A DNA stretch of 64,000 nucleotides from Amphibalanus amphitrite (taxonomy: Eukaryota; Arthropoda; Thecostraca; Balanomorpha; Balanidae): assembly GCF_019059575.1 (NCBI RefSeq), contig NW_024881783.1:372001-436000 (forward strand). The letters are read 5' to 3'. Both the position numbers and the translations under genes were made by a program. Shown one piece after another: positions 52,501 to 61,305 of this stretch. The number at the start of each line of letters is the position of its first letter. The stretch's first letter is position 1. Under the pieces are notes generated by a model that did no database searches, was not told the DNA's origin, and saw nothing but the letters and a program-made list of their open reading frames with translations.

Positions 52501-55152
52501 TGCTGTACCGCATAGCAGCAAGCTTATACCGCTCCCGCTAGATGGCAGCGGTGATAAGCGCCTGGACTGGTATGCTGTGCCGCACAGCAGTAAGCTTATA
52601 CCGCTCCCGCTAGATGGCAGCGGTGATAAGCGCCTGGACTGGTATGCTGTGCCGCACAGCAGTAAGCCTATATCGCTCCCGCTAGATGGCAGTGGGGGTG
52701 AACGCCTGGACTGGTATGTTGTGCCGGCTGTGCCGCACAGCAGTAAGCTTAATTCGCTCCCGCTAGATGGCAGTGGGGGTGAACGCCTGGACTGGTATGT
52801 TGTGCCGCACAGCAGTAAGCTTATATCGCTCCCGCTAGATGGCAGTGGGGGTGAACGCCTGGACTGGTATGTTGTGCCGCACAGCAGTAAGCTTATATCG
52901 CTCCCGCTAGATGGCAGTGGGGGTGAACGCCTGGACTGGTATGCTGTGCCGCACAGCAGCAAGCTTATACCGCTCCCGCTAGATGGCAGTGGTAGTACGC
53001 GCCTGGACTGGTATGCTGTGCCGCGCAGCCTGGCGAACGCCCGCCCGGTCCACACAAGCGTGGCACTTGGCGACCCTCATGGGAGAGACGCAAGTAGAAT
53101 ATACATTTATATACAGAATATACATACATCATTGTAGTTGAGCATTTTGGCGGTAGAGTAGGGGAGAGTGGGGCAAAGCGGCCACCCTAACGCTTCTCAC
53201 GATGCCAACGCTTGATTTTTAAACTTGGAAAGATTCTTTCTATACCAATGTGATCCCTATTAAGTTGCCTTTTAGTTCAACTGCGTTTCATTTCCAAAGG
53301 CGTTCACATATGAAAGATATTAACAAAACTTTAAACCTATGCATATTGGCCACTTTGCCCCATACCCTGGGGCAAAGCGGCCACCAGCGTCTTCTCAAGC
53401 CCCGATATGAGAAACAAAATAGTTGCCTCGTGTACGACTAGGGTATTTGATGGTGACAAGGTTAAGCGAGGGTGGATGTTTACTTTATCATCTTCCACCT
53501 GTAGGTAAACAAAGAAAGGGTTTTCATGAAAATAAACATTTAATTGCATTATTTGGTAACTCATGCAACTGAAAAGTGGCCAAGATGAATGCATGACGAC
53601 ACATTTGAATACAAATAATGTTTTTTATCCAGATGGAAGCAACCTATGGCCAATTGGGGGGTGGCCACTTTGCCCCGGCCACTTTGCCCCGCGCATACCG
53701 TCCGAGACAAAAATATTCCAGCTTAGCTATTAGTGGGGTAAAAAACATTAAAATTGGTAGAATACATGTACGATAACCATGCAATGCATGGACAAGAACG
53801 CTTATAAAAATTCCAAACGGTTATGGAATAACATAACATTTAAAAATTGTAAACATAGTTGATAACCTGGCAAGAAATGCTTTTCCGTGTTTCATAGAAC
53901 AATGGTGATTGGCCTGAAACCCCGGTCTGGCTCATTCGAACGACCGTGGAGAGAAGTATAATTGGAAACCATAAATTGGAACTGACGCCAGCTATGAAGG
54001 GCTAAAACGATGGGTGGCCGCTTTGCCCCGGGTGGCCGCTTTGCCCCACTCTCCCCTATAAAGCACAAATCTTTCCGATTTTCACAATTCCGTTCATAAT
54101 ACCGTTTCGGTAACAACTTATAGGATTATTCGCTAGACTTACCTATTGCAGGTGCACAAGTCATTTGTTTTGCTAGAATAGGCTCTTTCAATAGGTACAA
54201 GATCACTGAACAGCCATAGGATATAGGGATTAGGGAAGACTGAATACATTGAAATTATGCATCATAAGCCCGCCGGTTGGTGGGCCCCGTCGCAGCTGAT
54301 CCCGTCCCGAGGAACAGGCCACCTTGGTTTAGAATCCCTGCTAACGTACAGACGTTGTTTGCGTGACAATGCGTCTTCACTGAGCCGCCGCCGCTGTCTC
54401 AGTAGGAGCGCCGTTTCCGCCCAGACGGACACCAGTATCGGTCTCCGTCTATCCCGGCTCCCTGCACTGTCTGCGGAGACAGGCGCCGATCACGTGACTC
54501 GGCAGACTGATGGGCCCGTCAGCGATGGAGGGGGTGTGGGAAGGGCAGCCCCGAATCGAGCGACTCGACTGGCACATGCTCCCTATGCTCGTTGTCCGAC
54601 CGACCTACCGATCAGAGTGCGGGTGCTAATGGTGCTATGGTAGTCATTGCACCACTCGCATCAGATACTTAGTGCCAATAAATGAAACGAGCTCATACGA
54701 AAAATGGACACAAGACATGAATCTCGCCCAAACACATCGCATCATCATGCAACCACCGGCACTGACAGTTTCACGGTACGGAGGGATATGATAATGTGCC
54801 ATGCGATCCGGAGGTCAAGCTGCCTGTTCAACGTCTCCGCCCCTCCCCTCAAAAAAACTGCCGAACATAACAGACGTTTTGTCTGACGTCCTGATCAGCT
54901 GGCAGTCGACTGTCCGACCGCTCTCAGCATGCCTTTTTTATTTGCTGTCGATTATTGAATAACTTTCCGTGGTAATCTCCTTCACAGCGGCACGCGCCGC
55001 TGGATCCGCCAGTGGCGGCGCGGCATATAAGGCCTTGGGCGGCGCCCCCACTCACCGAGAGGAGGGTCGGGTATCCCCCTGTCCCCTGTCGCAGCAGCTG
55101 CGGCCACCGCCAGCAGCGGCAGCAGCCTGCTGAGAGGACCCGGCCGCGGCAT
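40771..55152 (-). CDS. Unrecognised secreted protein, four-exon model
   Basis: The join is 55056-55152, 44311-44453, 43129-43231 and 40771-41030 on the minus strand, giving 200 aa. Residues 1-24 are a clear signal peptide (Leu/Ala-rich, ending AAAAAT). Residues 34-80 are acidic with one Cys pair (CAAPHC). Residues 81-135 include SVDDSSMKLLIQLVHN, WERLKQTL and RIPYTAALAGLVAHSRF. The C-terminus is Arg-rich. Each exon has good GT-AG borders, and phases 1, 0 and 1 join without conflict, which supports one gene although the exons are up to 10 kb apart. There are no transmembrane segments after the signal. I do not recognise the family; a peptide precursor or small secreted factor is possible. KDSR and a candidate exon lie on the opposite strand in intron 1. 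Exons could instead belong to two genes. Confidence 0.5.
41031..43128. other. Intron of the unknown secreted gene
   Basis: It contains a 22-base tandem repeat (42099-42215) and otherwise no supported exon. An open minus-strand frame at 42686-42901 lacks a good acceptor and has AT-rich codons. Confidence 0.4.
42099..42215. repeat. 22-base tandem repeat, about five copies
   Basis: The unit is GGGCTAAAATACCAGAACAG plus two more bases (CC), with alternating AAAAT/GAAAT and CAGCC/CACCC variants. Confidence 0.9.
43129..43231 (-). CDS. Unknown secreted protein, exon 3
   Basis: The acceptor is GTGTGTCATTTCAG|TCG and the donor is ACTCTCA|GTAAGT, both strong. It encodes GELSVDDSSMKLLIQLVHN and PTQWERLKQTL, an amphipathic helical pattern. 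Phase 0 in, phase 1 out. Confidence 0.62.
43417..43552. repeat. GA-rich microsatellite
   Basis: Interrupted GGAGAGA sequence becomes a perfect GA run from about 43498 to 43552. Confidence 0.95.
44311..44453 (-). CDS. Unknown secreted protein, exon 2
   Basis: The acceptor is GTGACCTGTTTCAG|CC and the donor is GCAGCG|GTCAGT. The chosen frame (DGRWSEEDAGVGRL...) enters in phase 1 and leaves in phase 0. Another open frame exists, but it is Arg-rich and does not fit the neighbouring phases. Confidence 0.5.
44639..44829. mobile_element. Hairpin MITE with CTGAGCTGTTGGTTTA ends
   Basis: The outer arms are CTGAGCTGTTGGTTTATTTC and a close reverse complement ending AACCAACAGCTCAG. The core (44734-44782) is a near-perfect palindrome: 24-base arms starting TACGGCAAATTATGGC separated by one base. 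Such elements move with help from a full-length relative. No coding capacity. Confidence 0.75.
46855..47045. mobile_element. Decayed fragment of the 30153-31286 MITE family
   Basis: In order it shares GCTCAGGTCACGGTCAGGTC, GGTCATG, CATTTGATT, GACTCACT, GGAGTTATTGACCGAAAAA and TGATGACCTCA with 30590-30760. No ends are preserved. Confidence 0.5.
47984..48090. repeat. Low-complexity GTAGGTT repeat
   Basis: Irregular GTAGGTT/TTAGGTTG units merge into AGGTCAGGTTAGG words. This may be a degenerate relative of the TTAGG telomere unit. Confidence 0.6.
48920..49123 (+). CDS. Candidate terminal exon upstream of KDSR
   Basis: A very strong pyrimidine tract (48880-48915) ends CTGTTCAAG and is followed in phase 0 by 67 GC-biased codons up to TAA (49121-49123). 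The sequence is Pro/Ser-rich, then RRCSVRHLISAPTCTWLG and an Ala-rich end. No family is recognised and no upstream exon was found. It could be the 3' end of a plus-strand gene ending 217 bases before KDSR, or KDSR promoter-proximal sequence. Confidence 0.3.
   Translation, partial: GSPAVGDRSLDTPPPPSPESPGPRRCSVRHLISAPTCTWLGSLGGNSSPLAAGAALSNQHRLAHRSR
49340..50329 (+). CDS. KDSR: 3-ketodihydrosphingosine reductase, intronless
   Basis: 329 aa in a single exon, ATG to TGA. A short-chain dehydrogenase/reductase that reduces 3-ketodihydrosphingosine to dihydrosphingosine with NADPH, the second step of sphingolipid synthesis, on the cytosolic face of the ER. Residues 4-25 form an N-terminal membrane anchor. 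TGGSSGIG (40-47) is the cofactor loop; Asn145, Ser173, Tyr186 and Lys190 (YCASK) form the catalytic set. PPDTDTPGF (216-224) and ENRTKPEETRLI are diagnostic of KDSR rather than other SDRs. A hydrophobic C-terminal segment (about 292-305) and a basic tail follow. Length is normal (human about 332). The usual N-C-A-G motif reads C-C-A-G (120-123), an Asn-to-Cys change. The gene lies antisense within intron 1 of the unknown secreted gene; codons are strongly G/C-ended. Confidence 0.93.
   Translation: MWWLLWPAVAAVALLLAGTLLGRLLPRRHTALAGRHVLVTGGSSGIGRSLAVLCAKQGAHVTIVARDEARLEETKREIQAAVEGARVQCLSLDVAKDAAAVRDAIFRAEQELGPLYFVACCAGFALAQRCEEMPIATHRRLMEVNYFGVLNVLHAAVPGLKARREGRIAVVTSLGGVVGLWGFTGYCASKYALVGLSHTLLQELKPYGVGVTLCYPPDTDTPGFEQENRTKPEETRLICETAGLFPPEKVAQKLLDDVMAGTINSTVGTEGMLMTTVGLGMGPVGSAGQLAREVLLMPVFRLVVAFFHRSWDGIVRDCMRKRDESKKSE
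50602..50607 (+). terminator. Probable KDSR polyadenylation signal
   Basis: AATAAA lies 273 bases after the KDSR stop codon, followed within about 40 bases by T/G-rich sequence. This is a normal arrangement for a short animal 3' UTR. Confidence 0.5.
50608..52207. other. No supported gene
   Basis: Open frames here are short and unbiased. The stretch between 50860 and 51120 is slightly GC-rich, without splice or family signals. Confidence 0.4.
52208..53030. repeat. 72-base satellite, about eleven copies, with a CTCF-like site per unit
   Basis: The unit contains GGTATGCTGTGCCGCACAGC, AGTAAGCTTATACCGCTCCC, then GCTAGATGGCAG and CGCCTGGACT. Because 72 is divisible by 3 it leaves long open frames on both strands (186 and 204 codons), which are artefacts. 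Nearly every unit carries CCCGCTAGATGGCAG, close to the CTCF consensus CCASYAGRKGGCRS (one mismatch). Neighbouring units are 90-100 percent alike by eye, which indicates recent amplification. Confidence 0.9.
53159..54058. mobile_element. MITE with TAGGGGAGAGTGGGGCAAAG ends
   Basis: The left end TAGGGGAGAGTGGGGCAAAG extends to CGGCCACC, and its exact reverse complement (GGTGGCCG...CCCCTA) closes the element. The word GGCCACTTTGCCCC recurs inside (near 53349 and 53666-53690). It is a diverged relative of 4802-5752, with CAAAGCGG in place of TAAGACGG. No coding capacity. Confidence 0.78.
54059..55055. other. No supported exon
   Basis: This is the start of intron 1 of the unknown secreted gene on the minus strand. 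A GC-richer patch at 54270-54640 has an open plus frame but no splice or family evidence. Confidence 0.35.
55056..55152 (-). CDS. Unknown secreted protein, exon 1 (signal peptide)
   Basis: ATG in the context GGTGCCATGCC opens MPRPGPLSRLLPLLAVAAAA, a typical signal peptide, and the exon ends in phase 1 at CTCTCG|GTGAGT. The next exon in the model begins with two bases that restore the frame. Confidence 0.6.
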
Positions 55153-57868
55153 GGCACCGACTGACCGCCGGTCGTACCGCGTCCCGCCGCTGCGGCCAGC
55201 ACGCACGCGCCGGAAGACGGGGAGAGGGGGAGATACGGCGACCTCAGACAACATTGGTGGGCCGGACGGCGCCGCCGGGGTCGGACGGACACGGTCTTCG
55301 CTTCGCTTCTAGCCTTTTCCTCTATTATGTCTTCTGAGCTTCTCTTCAATTTCCAGTCCGGTAGTGAGCTGTGTTGTCCTGTCCTCCATCCTGTGTGCTG
55401 ATCGAAAGTGATCCGAACTGCTATCTGAAGCGCTGGTTAGGTCGTACGGCAGGCGCTGGTACTCTGCTGCTCTGGCATTTGGGTCAGAGACGTAAGTACA
55501 GATGCATTCATGATGCATGGAGTTAGGAGTGATATGCAATGGACAGCGAGAGTGAAGTCGCTTAAAAATATGCCGTCCAAAAATTCGCAAAATGCAAATA
55601 TCGATTTAATTTAGATACGGTCTCTCGACTCTTCAGCTCCATATATAAAAAGTTACGTAGCATTCGATTCTCGAATTTAGACTTACATTGTGCGTTTAAC
55701 TCAATGCAAAATAAAGTTCAAAGTTCGGGTAACTTGACTGACAAGTCCAGAAGAGCCAGCGAGATGGAAAACTAGCCACCACTCGGCGGACAGCTCTAGC
55801 TGAATTATCGCAAATCGCGATGTTCCATCCACATGGGTCACTGCATCGCTTTAGTTACGCTACCCCGTTGTTATAGGCCCGAGTCAAGCCTCTTCTTGCT
55901 TCCGCCCCAACTTCTACCGCTAAATTTACGCAAAACCACCCGAATCGGATATCACCGGGCAACGAATATGCAGCGCTGCCGGATTGCGATCGTCCGCTGC
56001 CATACGGCGCCTATTGTTCCATGCCCTCGCGGTCCGGCTGACTGCCGCCCTCACCCGATAGCCCGAATTGGAACGCTCGCCCGGTCCCCAGTCTCATCCG
56101 CTCGACCGGCGCTTTATAATCTGACCGGCGACGCGGCGACCGCAGAGCGGCGATCGGTAGCGCAGAGCCGATGGACGCCGGCCTCTGATGGACTATCGAC
56201 CGCACCGCCCTGTCCTCTCCGGCAACGCGACGTTATTTATTATCCATCTGAACCGTCCCGTTCACAAGGTGTCGCGAGTCGCGACGGTCTCTTCATTTCG
56301 GTCCCCCACAAAAACGCTTCATTTCCTCGCGACGATGTTCAGAGTTCTTCTGTCGAGCTGGTGCTAAACTGTCTTGTTCAAAGAACTCGAAAAACGGGGC
56401 AGATACGACATGTGACGATCTGTGTCAGTTTTCACCAGGGGCTGGGGAGGACTTTGACTTTATCCGTTGGGGAGAACGAAAGATGCCGCCGAAGCTGTAG
56501 TCAAGGACAATATTTTCCTCACATTAGGAAGGCTATTTAGAGCGGGCGCCGAAAAAGGGGCCAACGTGTTTACTTTTGAATGACAGCCAGGCACGCCAAA
56601 GAATACGCTTAGCGATACGTATAAGAGATAAGAACTATGGAAACCTAGAAGGTCAACCAACGACCTAAGACTTCAGCTCGATCAAGGGTCAAACAAATCG
56701 GCTATACGTTAGCCGATGTGAAAATGGGCGAATATTAAAATAAGAATAGCCATGGAGTCCGCTCAACCGTGCTTCAGCAGCCAAACAGAGTTTTGCCACA
56801 CAAAATGTATTTATACGCATCCACAGCGCAGTCGAGAATAAGCGATTCGACGAAAACAAGCACATTTGCCAAAATGGTTTCAGGACGTTGCAGAAGCAGC
56901 CAGCAGGTGGGTAATATCGCTCGACTTTCACAGAAATCACACTCTCGACACAAAAAGATACCGCGATTCCGTGATTCTGAAAAGGTGTATTGCCAGACTG
57001 TATTTTTACATGAAATCGTCTCTAGGCAGTGTCCAATTCAACCCGATAATGAACGCGACAGAATGACATTTCATCATTGTGCCACACTTGGTGACAGTTT
57101 CATTTCATGCAGGTGCTCACGACCTGTCCAGCCGCTGGATACAACCAGCGTGAAAAGGTGTGCACACAACACCGAAAAGACTGACAAATCTGAAACCGTG
57201 ACATGTATTCCATGGCGGGCCGTACAGTGCGACAATTCGTGCTAACTGCTGAGCATAACCACCACCCTCGGAGGCCGGAGGCGGCTGGCCCGACCAGGCA
57301 GCGCCGCTCATGGCTGTATCGAGGGCTAGCGGGGCACACCAGTTTGTCACAAACACCGCACCTCGCGACAATGATAGAGGAGGTCGTCACGCGGGTCTCG
57401 ACCGCTCGAGCACACCTGCAGTGTCGCGACGTTCACTAGGCCGTGTCGTCCACGGGGTTTCTGCAGACCCCGCACCAGAACACTCACTTCCCGCAGTCAC
57501 TAGCCGCACTGTGGGGTAGGAACGCCCGGCCGCCGACCAAGCTATTTACACTGACGGTCTCACTGCAGCACTGTTTGGAAACGGCCCGCGGTGTGTGCCT
57601 ACGGAAGTGGCCCGCGATAGAGGCCGCACCGCCGGGGTAAACCACTGCTCAGATGAGACTAAAATGGCTCCACTGCCACTGCTTTCACCAGTGGCATATG
57701 CCAGTCTTCCGTCCCAGCGCGGCCGCGGCACACAGCTCAGCACAGCCACTGCACATCCGAGGTCAGCGATTGGGCGCAGTCGCCTCCCAACTGAGCCGCT
57801 GGCAGCACCATTCCCTGCGTTTATCATGTCCTGATCGAGTCTCAAGTCACAGCGCGTCCCTCCAATGA
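55153..57868. other. Upstream region of the unknown secreted gene; no supported exon
   Basis: 55153-55300 is probably 5' UTR. A 235-codon plus-strand frame at 55833-56540 has no recognisable features. 57240-57860 is GC-balanced with several competing frames, none supported. Confidence 0.35.
56112..56118 (-). promoter_or_regulatory. Possible TATA box (TATAAAG), minus strand
   Basis: TATAAAGCGCC lies in a GC-rich stretch about 960 bases upstream of the ATG of the unknown secreted gene, in the right orientation. A start site would be expected near 56085-56090. A 5' UTR intron would be needed or the leader would be long, so this is weak. Confidence 0.2.
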
Positions 57869-58193
57869 CTTCTGAGTGGCGTCGATTCTCGCCACTCCCG
57901 AGCGAGCTGCGAGGTCTCCAAAGTGCCGGACCCACACGGCGCGATCCGCGCACCCTCGCTGCCGGTGCCGAAGAATATGAAGAAGATGGACGCTCAAGGC
58001 GCGGTGCTCCGGCCAGAGCAGAGCAGGCCGACAGAAGATGGCGTCCCGCCTGCCGCGGAACCTGAGCGCGATTGCCAAAACACCACTGCGGTCAGAGGTC
58101 GGCCGTTGCTGCCAGACCGCCGCACCGCATCGTCTGACATCGTTCAGGCGGCGTCACCTCCCTGCCTGGAGAAAGGCACGGAGGTCCAAAAAT
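57869..58193 (+). CDS. Candidate coding exon, frame uncertain
   Basis: Two overlapping GC-biased plus frames compete. One is open from 57869 to TAA (58191-58193), Pro/Arg/Glu-rich (PDPHGAIRAPSLPVPKNMKK...). The other starts at AGAAGATGGCG (ATG 58038) and reads MASRLPRNLSAIAKTPLRSE, like a mitochondrial targeting sequence. The first frame's stop overlaps AATAAA (58191-58196). No homology is recognised and neither frame can be chosen with confidence. Confidence 0.22.
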
Positions 58194-58199
58194 AAAGAC

Positions 58200-60291
58200 C
58201 CGCCATATGGGAATGGCGGATTTAGTTTTGGTTTTGAAACTTATCATAAAAGATGGCCAACTCAAATAAAATCGCTGCACATAGCAATACTTCATTATTG
58301 TTTGGCATATTTTTTCACAAGAACGCCTTAACAAAATAATTGTTAGAAGGTGTCGTCTTAATACAACGATCCTTTGTGAGATGAAAATGAGCTGATTTCA
58401 AATATTGTCATTACATTTATCTAAAGCAACCAATTTATATATTTTTTTAGATCATTGTCACTATGTATTGTGTCCCAAATAATATTACATATAACGATTG
58501 ACATAAACCTGAAAATGCATACCAGTCAAAGCAAAACATCACGCAGGTTAACAGAACACTGACAAGTCACAGAACGAACATTGTGAAGAACATGTGCTGT
58601 TCTACTCCGCGGGCGCAGTTAGCACCGGATCAGCGGAAGGAGAAAAAATAACATAACAATGCGATCAAACATTGCATTATCAAAATAGCATCATTGCAAT
58701 GTCACTCAGAACAGATACAAGAATAATATTTTGGACGGTAAGCCCACTGACATCAAATATATTATAGGCTTACTGTCCGAACAAAATACAAGATCCAGTG
58801 CCTGAGAAGGGACAACTATCTGCACAGTGCACACGTAACGCCTGAACACAATACAGCAGCAATGAACCTAAGACCGGTGATCTCAAAGGATATGAAACCA
58901 TGGTACCCTATTAAAATCACCTCTTCAATTTTAGGGACAACCCACCTAAACTGCTTTTCTTTATTTAAACGATTCCTCAATAATGAAGACACCTCAAAAC
59001 ATTTTAACCCGTTTAGCTCCACGTAACTTTAATGTCAAAATGGGCCTGGAAATCCACAGAGCATCCACGCATTCACTGCCGCCGATTTATGTCGAGCAAT
59101 GAATGACAGTAAATGAATGGGATGAATAGCTGAATGGGCTGAGGTGTATTATGTGGCCGGTCGGGAGAAAATGGATAAAACAATGGCGCCGAAAAGGTCG
59201 CCCGGTGATGCCAAAGCTCGTGTGGGCGTGATTACCAGCTGGGCGCAGCCCTGCCCCTCCATTCTCCTCGGCTGCTCTGAGGGGAGACATGTGCCACTGG
59301 TAGGGAAATACGTGTATCACCTGCGGTACTATCGAGAAAACAACGGACACGTTGAATGATTGTATTGATAGTGTAATGCACTACACAACTGCGATAATTG
59401 AACAAATTTATTCAATACGACAAAGCGTTTTGACTTTCAATACGACTTTCAATTCAATACGACTCTCGCTTTTAGTTATCATCAATCTTAGGTAAGTTTC
59501 GTATTCCAAAGAAACGTAAAACCTACGTTACTTCGATAGAATGTCCCTTTTCAGCCTAAAATAAAACATAAATGTACCAACTATGTTGCTTACCCACTTA
59601 TTTAGACCACAAGTCCAGGGACTATACCTTCCCATACTATTGTGGAAACCAATTCCGATAGGACCACCTGATTCCCGAACTCACAACCCGGTCCTAAAAT
59701 GGTGTTTGCAATGCAGATGACTGATATGATATATGTGCGTGTGACACAGCAGAGACTAAGAAGCGCTTACTTATAACCATTAAAACCATTACCTGAAGGC
59801 AGCGGTCAGACCCGAGTTGATTTATTATCACTACATCACAGCCTCATGCCGCGCACCTGACAGCACACTCATTTATACATTACCTCTGAGTGGAGGCTAG
59901 CAGGTCTGCACCATTACCTCTTACCTCACCGCAGCAGACTAATTCCAGTCGCCTGAGCTCAGAAGTCAGAACTGCCGCATACCACCTTAGCCCGGGTGGT
60001 TTATGAACTCACCTAAGCCCCATCCGGGGTGGAAGTCCTACCTTACTGACCTGGCCTAATGACCGAACACCAGTCCTTGAGCTGCTCTCCAGGGCAGCCG
60101 TCCTACCTGAGCCCGGCCCTCTCACAGCAGTCTGCCGTCGCCCCAGCTCCCACCAAGTCAGCCAACCTACCTGGACCCCACCCCAGCAGCAGTCTCCCGT
60201 CGCCTCAGCTATCACCTTAGGTCAGCTGTCCTACCTGAGCCCCACCTTCTGCCCCCTCGTCTCCCGTCGCCCAAGCGGCGGATATCTCACC
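58200..60291. other. 3' flank of the zinc-finger gene
   Basis: AT-rich sequence without exons. AATAAA on the minus strand at 59821-59826 (466 bases after the zinc-finger gene stop) and at 59405-59410 could be its polyadenylation signals. 59960-60290 holds a degenerate GC-rich tandem repeat. Confidence 0.4.
59821..59826 (-). terminator. Possible polyadenylation signal of the zinc-finger gene
   Basis: AATAAA on the minus strand, 466 bases downstream of the TAA stop at 60292-60294. Confidence 0.3.
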
Positions 60292-60300
60292 TTAGGGCGG
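59985..60300. repeat. Degenerate tandem repeat containing CACCTTAGG (stop plus splice donor on the minus strand)
   Basis: Units of roughly 60-70 bases share CCTACCTGAGCCC, AGCAGTCT(G/C)CCGTCGCC and (TA)TCACCTTAGG. The CACCTTAGG word at 60289-60296 covers the stop and following donor of the zinc-finger gene, so the repeat begins at that exon end and extends downstream. Confidence 0.6.
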
Positions 60301-61305
60301 CGGTCGGGTGGCCGGCAGCTGCTGCGCTGCCACATCCTCGTCACAGATGCCCAGCATCTTCAGCTCGTCGGCGTCGGCGCGTTCGTCGGCGTCCGGCAGG
60401 TCGATGTCCAGCAGGTCGAGCACATCGGATACCGGGTTCTCGTCGTCGCTGATGGCTTCCGTCTGCGGCGGCGCGAGCAGAACAGCGGGAGCGGTGGGGG
60501 TGGGGGCAGGGGCGGCGGCGGGGGCGGGGGTAGTACCCGGTGGCGGACAGGCCGGCCGAGGGATGGTCGCCAGGACCTCTTTTCTGTTGGCCAGCTCCAG
60601 AGTGGCCAGCTCAGACTTGGACAGCTGGCCGGGAGGCTGCGGCGGCTCGGCAGCCGGCTTCGCGGGCTCCGGCTTCTTGACACGCAGCTTTGGCAGCTTG
60701 CCGACGATGGGGACGGCCTTCTTTTTTACGGCAGCGGCGCCGGCCGCCGGCTTCTGGGACAGTTTCTCGGGCAGGGTGATCTTCACCTTGGCCGCTGCGG
60801 CCGCCTCCGCCTCTGGCAGGTTACTGACCGTCGGCACCGGACCCTCGGGCGCCTTCTCAACCTTCCCCTTCCGCGCCTCAGCCTCTTTCTCCTTCTTGGT
60901 CGCCGCCTGTTTGACCTCCTTCTCGGCCGTCTCCACCTTCGCCTTCTTGGACTCCTGTTCGGCGGCCAGGTTGGCCTGCACCTTCCGCTTCAGCTGGCCC
61001 ATCTCGTCGGGCGCTGGTGCCGACGAGGTCAGCAGGTTCAGCTTGATGCCGGCCTTCTTGGTGACGGCCGGCGGTGTGACGGCCACCGCGGCACCGGCAG
61101 CGGCGCCCACCTCGTCAGTCACGTCCTGCACGGCGCCCTCGCTCTGGCGGCGCATCCGCTCGTTGAGCCGGTCGCCGCGCTTCTGTGCCTCCTCCTCGCG
61201 CCGCTGGCGGATGCGCTGCTCCTGTTCCTCGGCACACCGGACCAGGAGCCGGCTGCGCGTCTCGCCCACCACAGCGTGGTAGCTCGGGTTGTTCTCCAGG
61301 TACTC
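60292..61305 (-). CDS. Zinc-finger gene, terminal coding exon
   Basis: The acceptor is CCCTCGCTCGGCAG|GAG. It has 337 codons to TAA: EYLENNPSYHAVVGETRSRL, a charged coiled region, Ala/Lys/Glu-rich and Pro/Ala-rich low complexity, and an acidic end with DDENPVSDVLDLLDIDL. The stop is followed at once by AAG|GTGAGA-like sequence, a possible 3' UTR donor. Confidence 0.75.
   Translation of the reverse strand, partial: EYLENNPSYHAVVGETRSRLLVRCAEEQEQRIRQRREEEAQKRGDRLNERMRRQSEGAVQDVTDEVGAAAGAAVAVTPPAVTKKAGIKLNLLTSSAPAPDEMGQLKRKVQANLAAEQESKKAKVETAEKEVKQAATKKEKEAEARKGKVEKAPEGPVPTVSNLPEAEAAAAAKVKITLPEKLSQKPAAGAAAVKKKAVPIVGKLPKLRVKKPEPAKPAAEPPQPPGQLSKSELATLELANRKEVLATIPRPACPPPGTTPAPAAAPAPTPTAPAVLLAPPQTEAISDDENPVSDVLDLLDIDLPDADERADADELKMLGICDEDVAAQQLPATRPPP

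Noticed and set aside
52441-53137. Long open frames on both strands (204 and 186 codons)
   Set aside because: They arise because the 72-base satellite unit is a multiple of three and lacks stops; the translations are simple copies of the unit.
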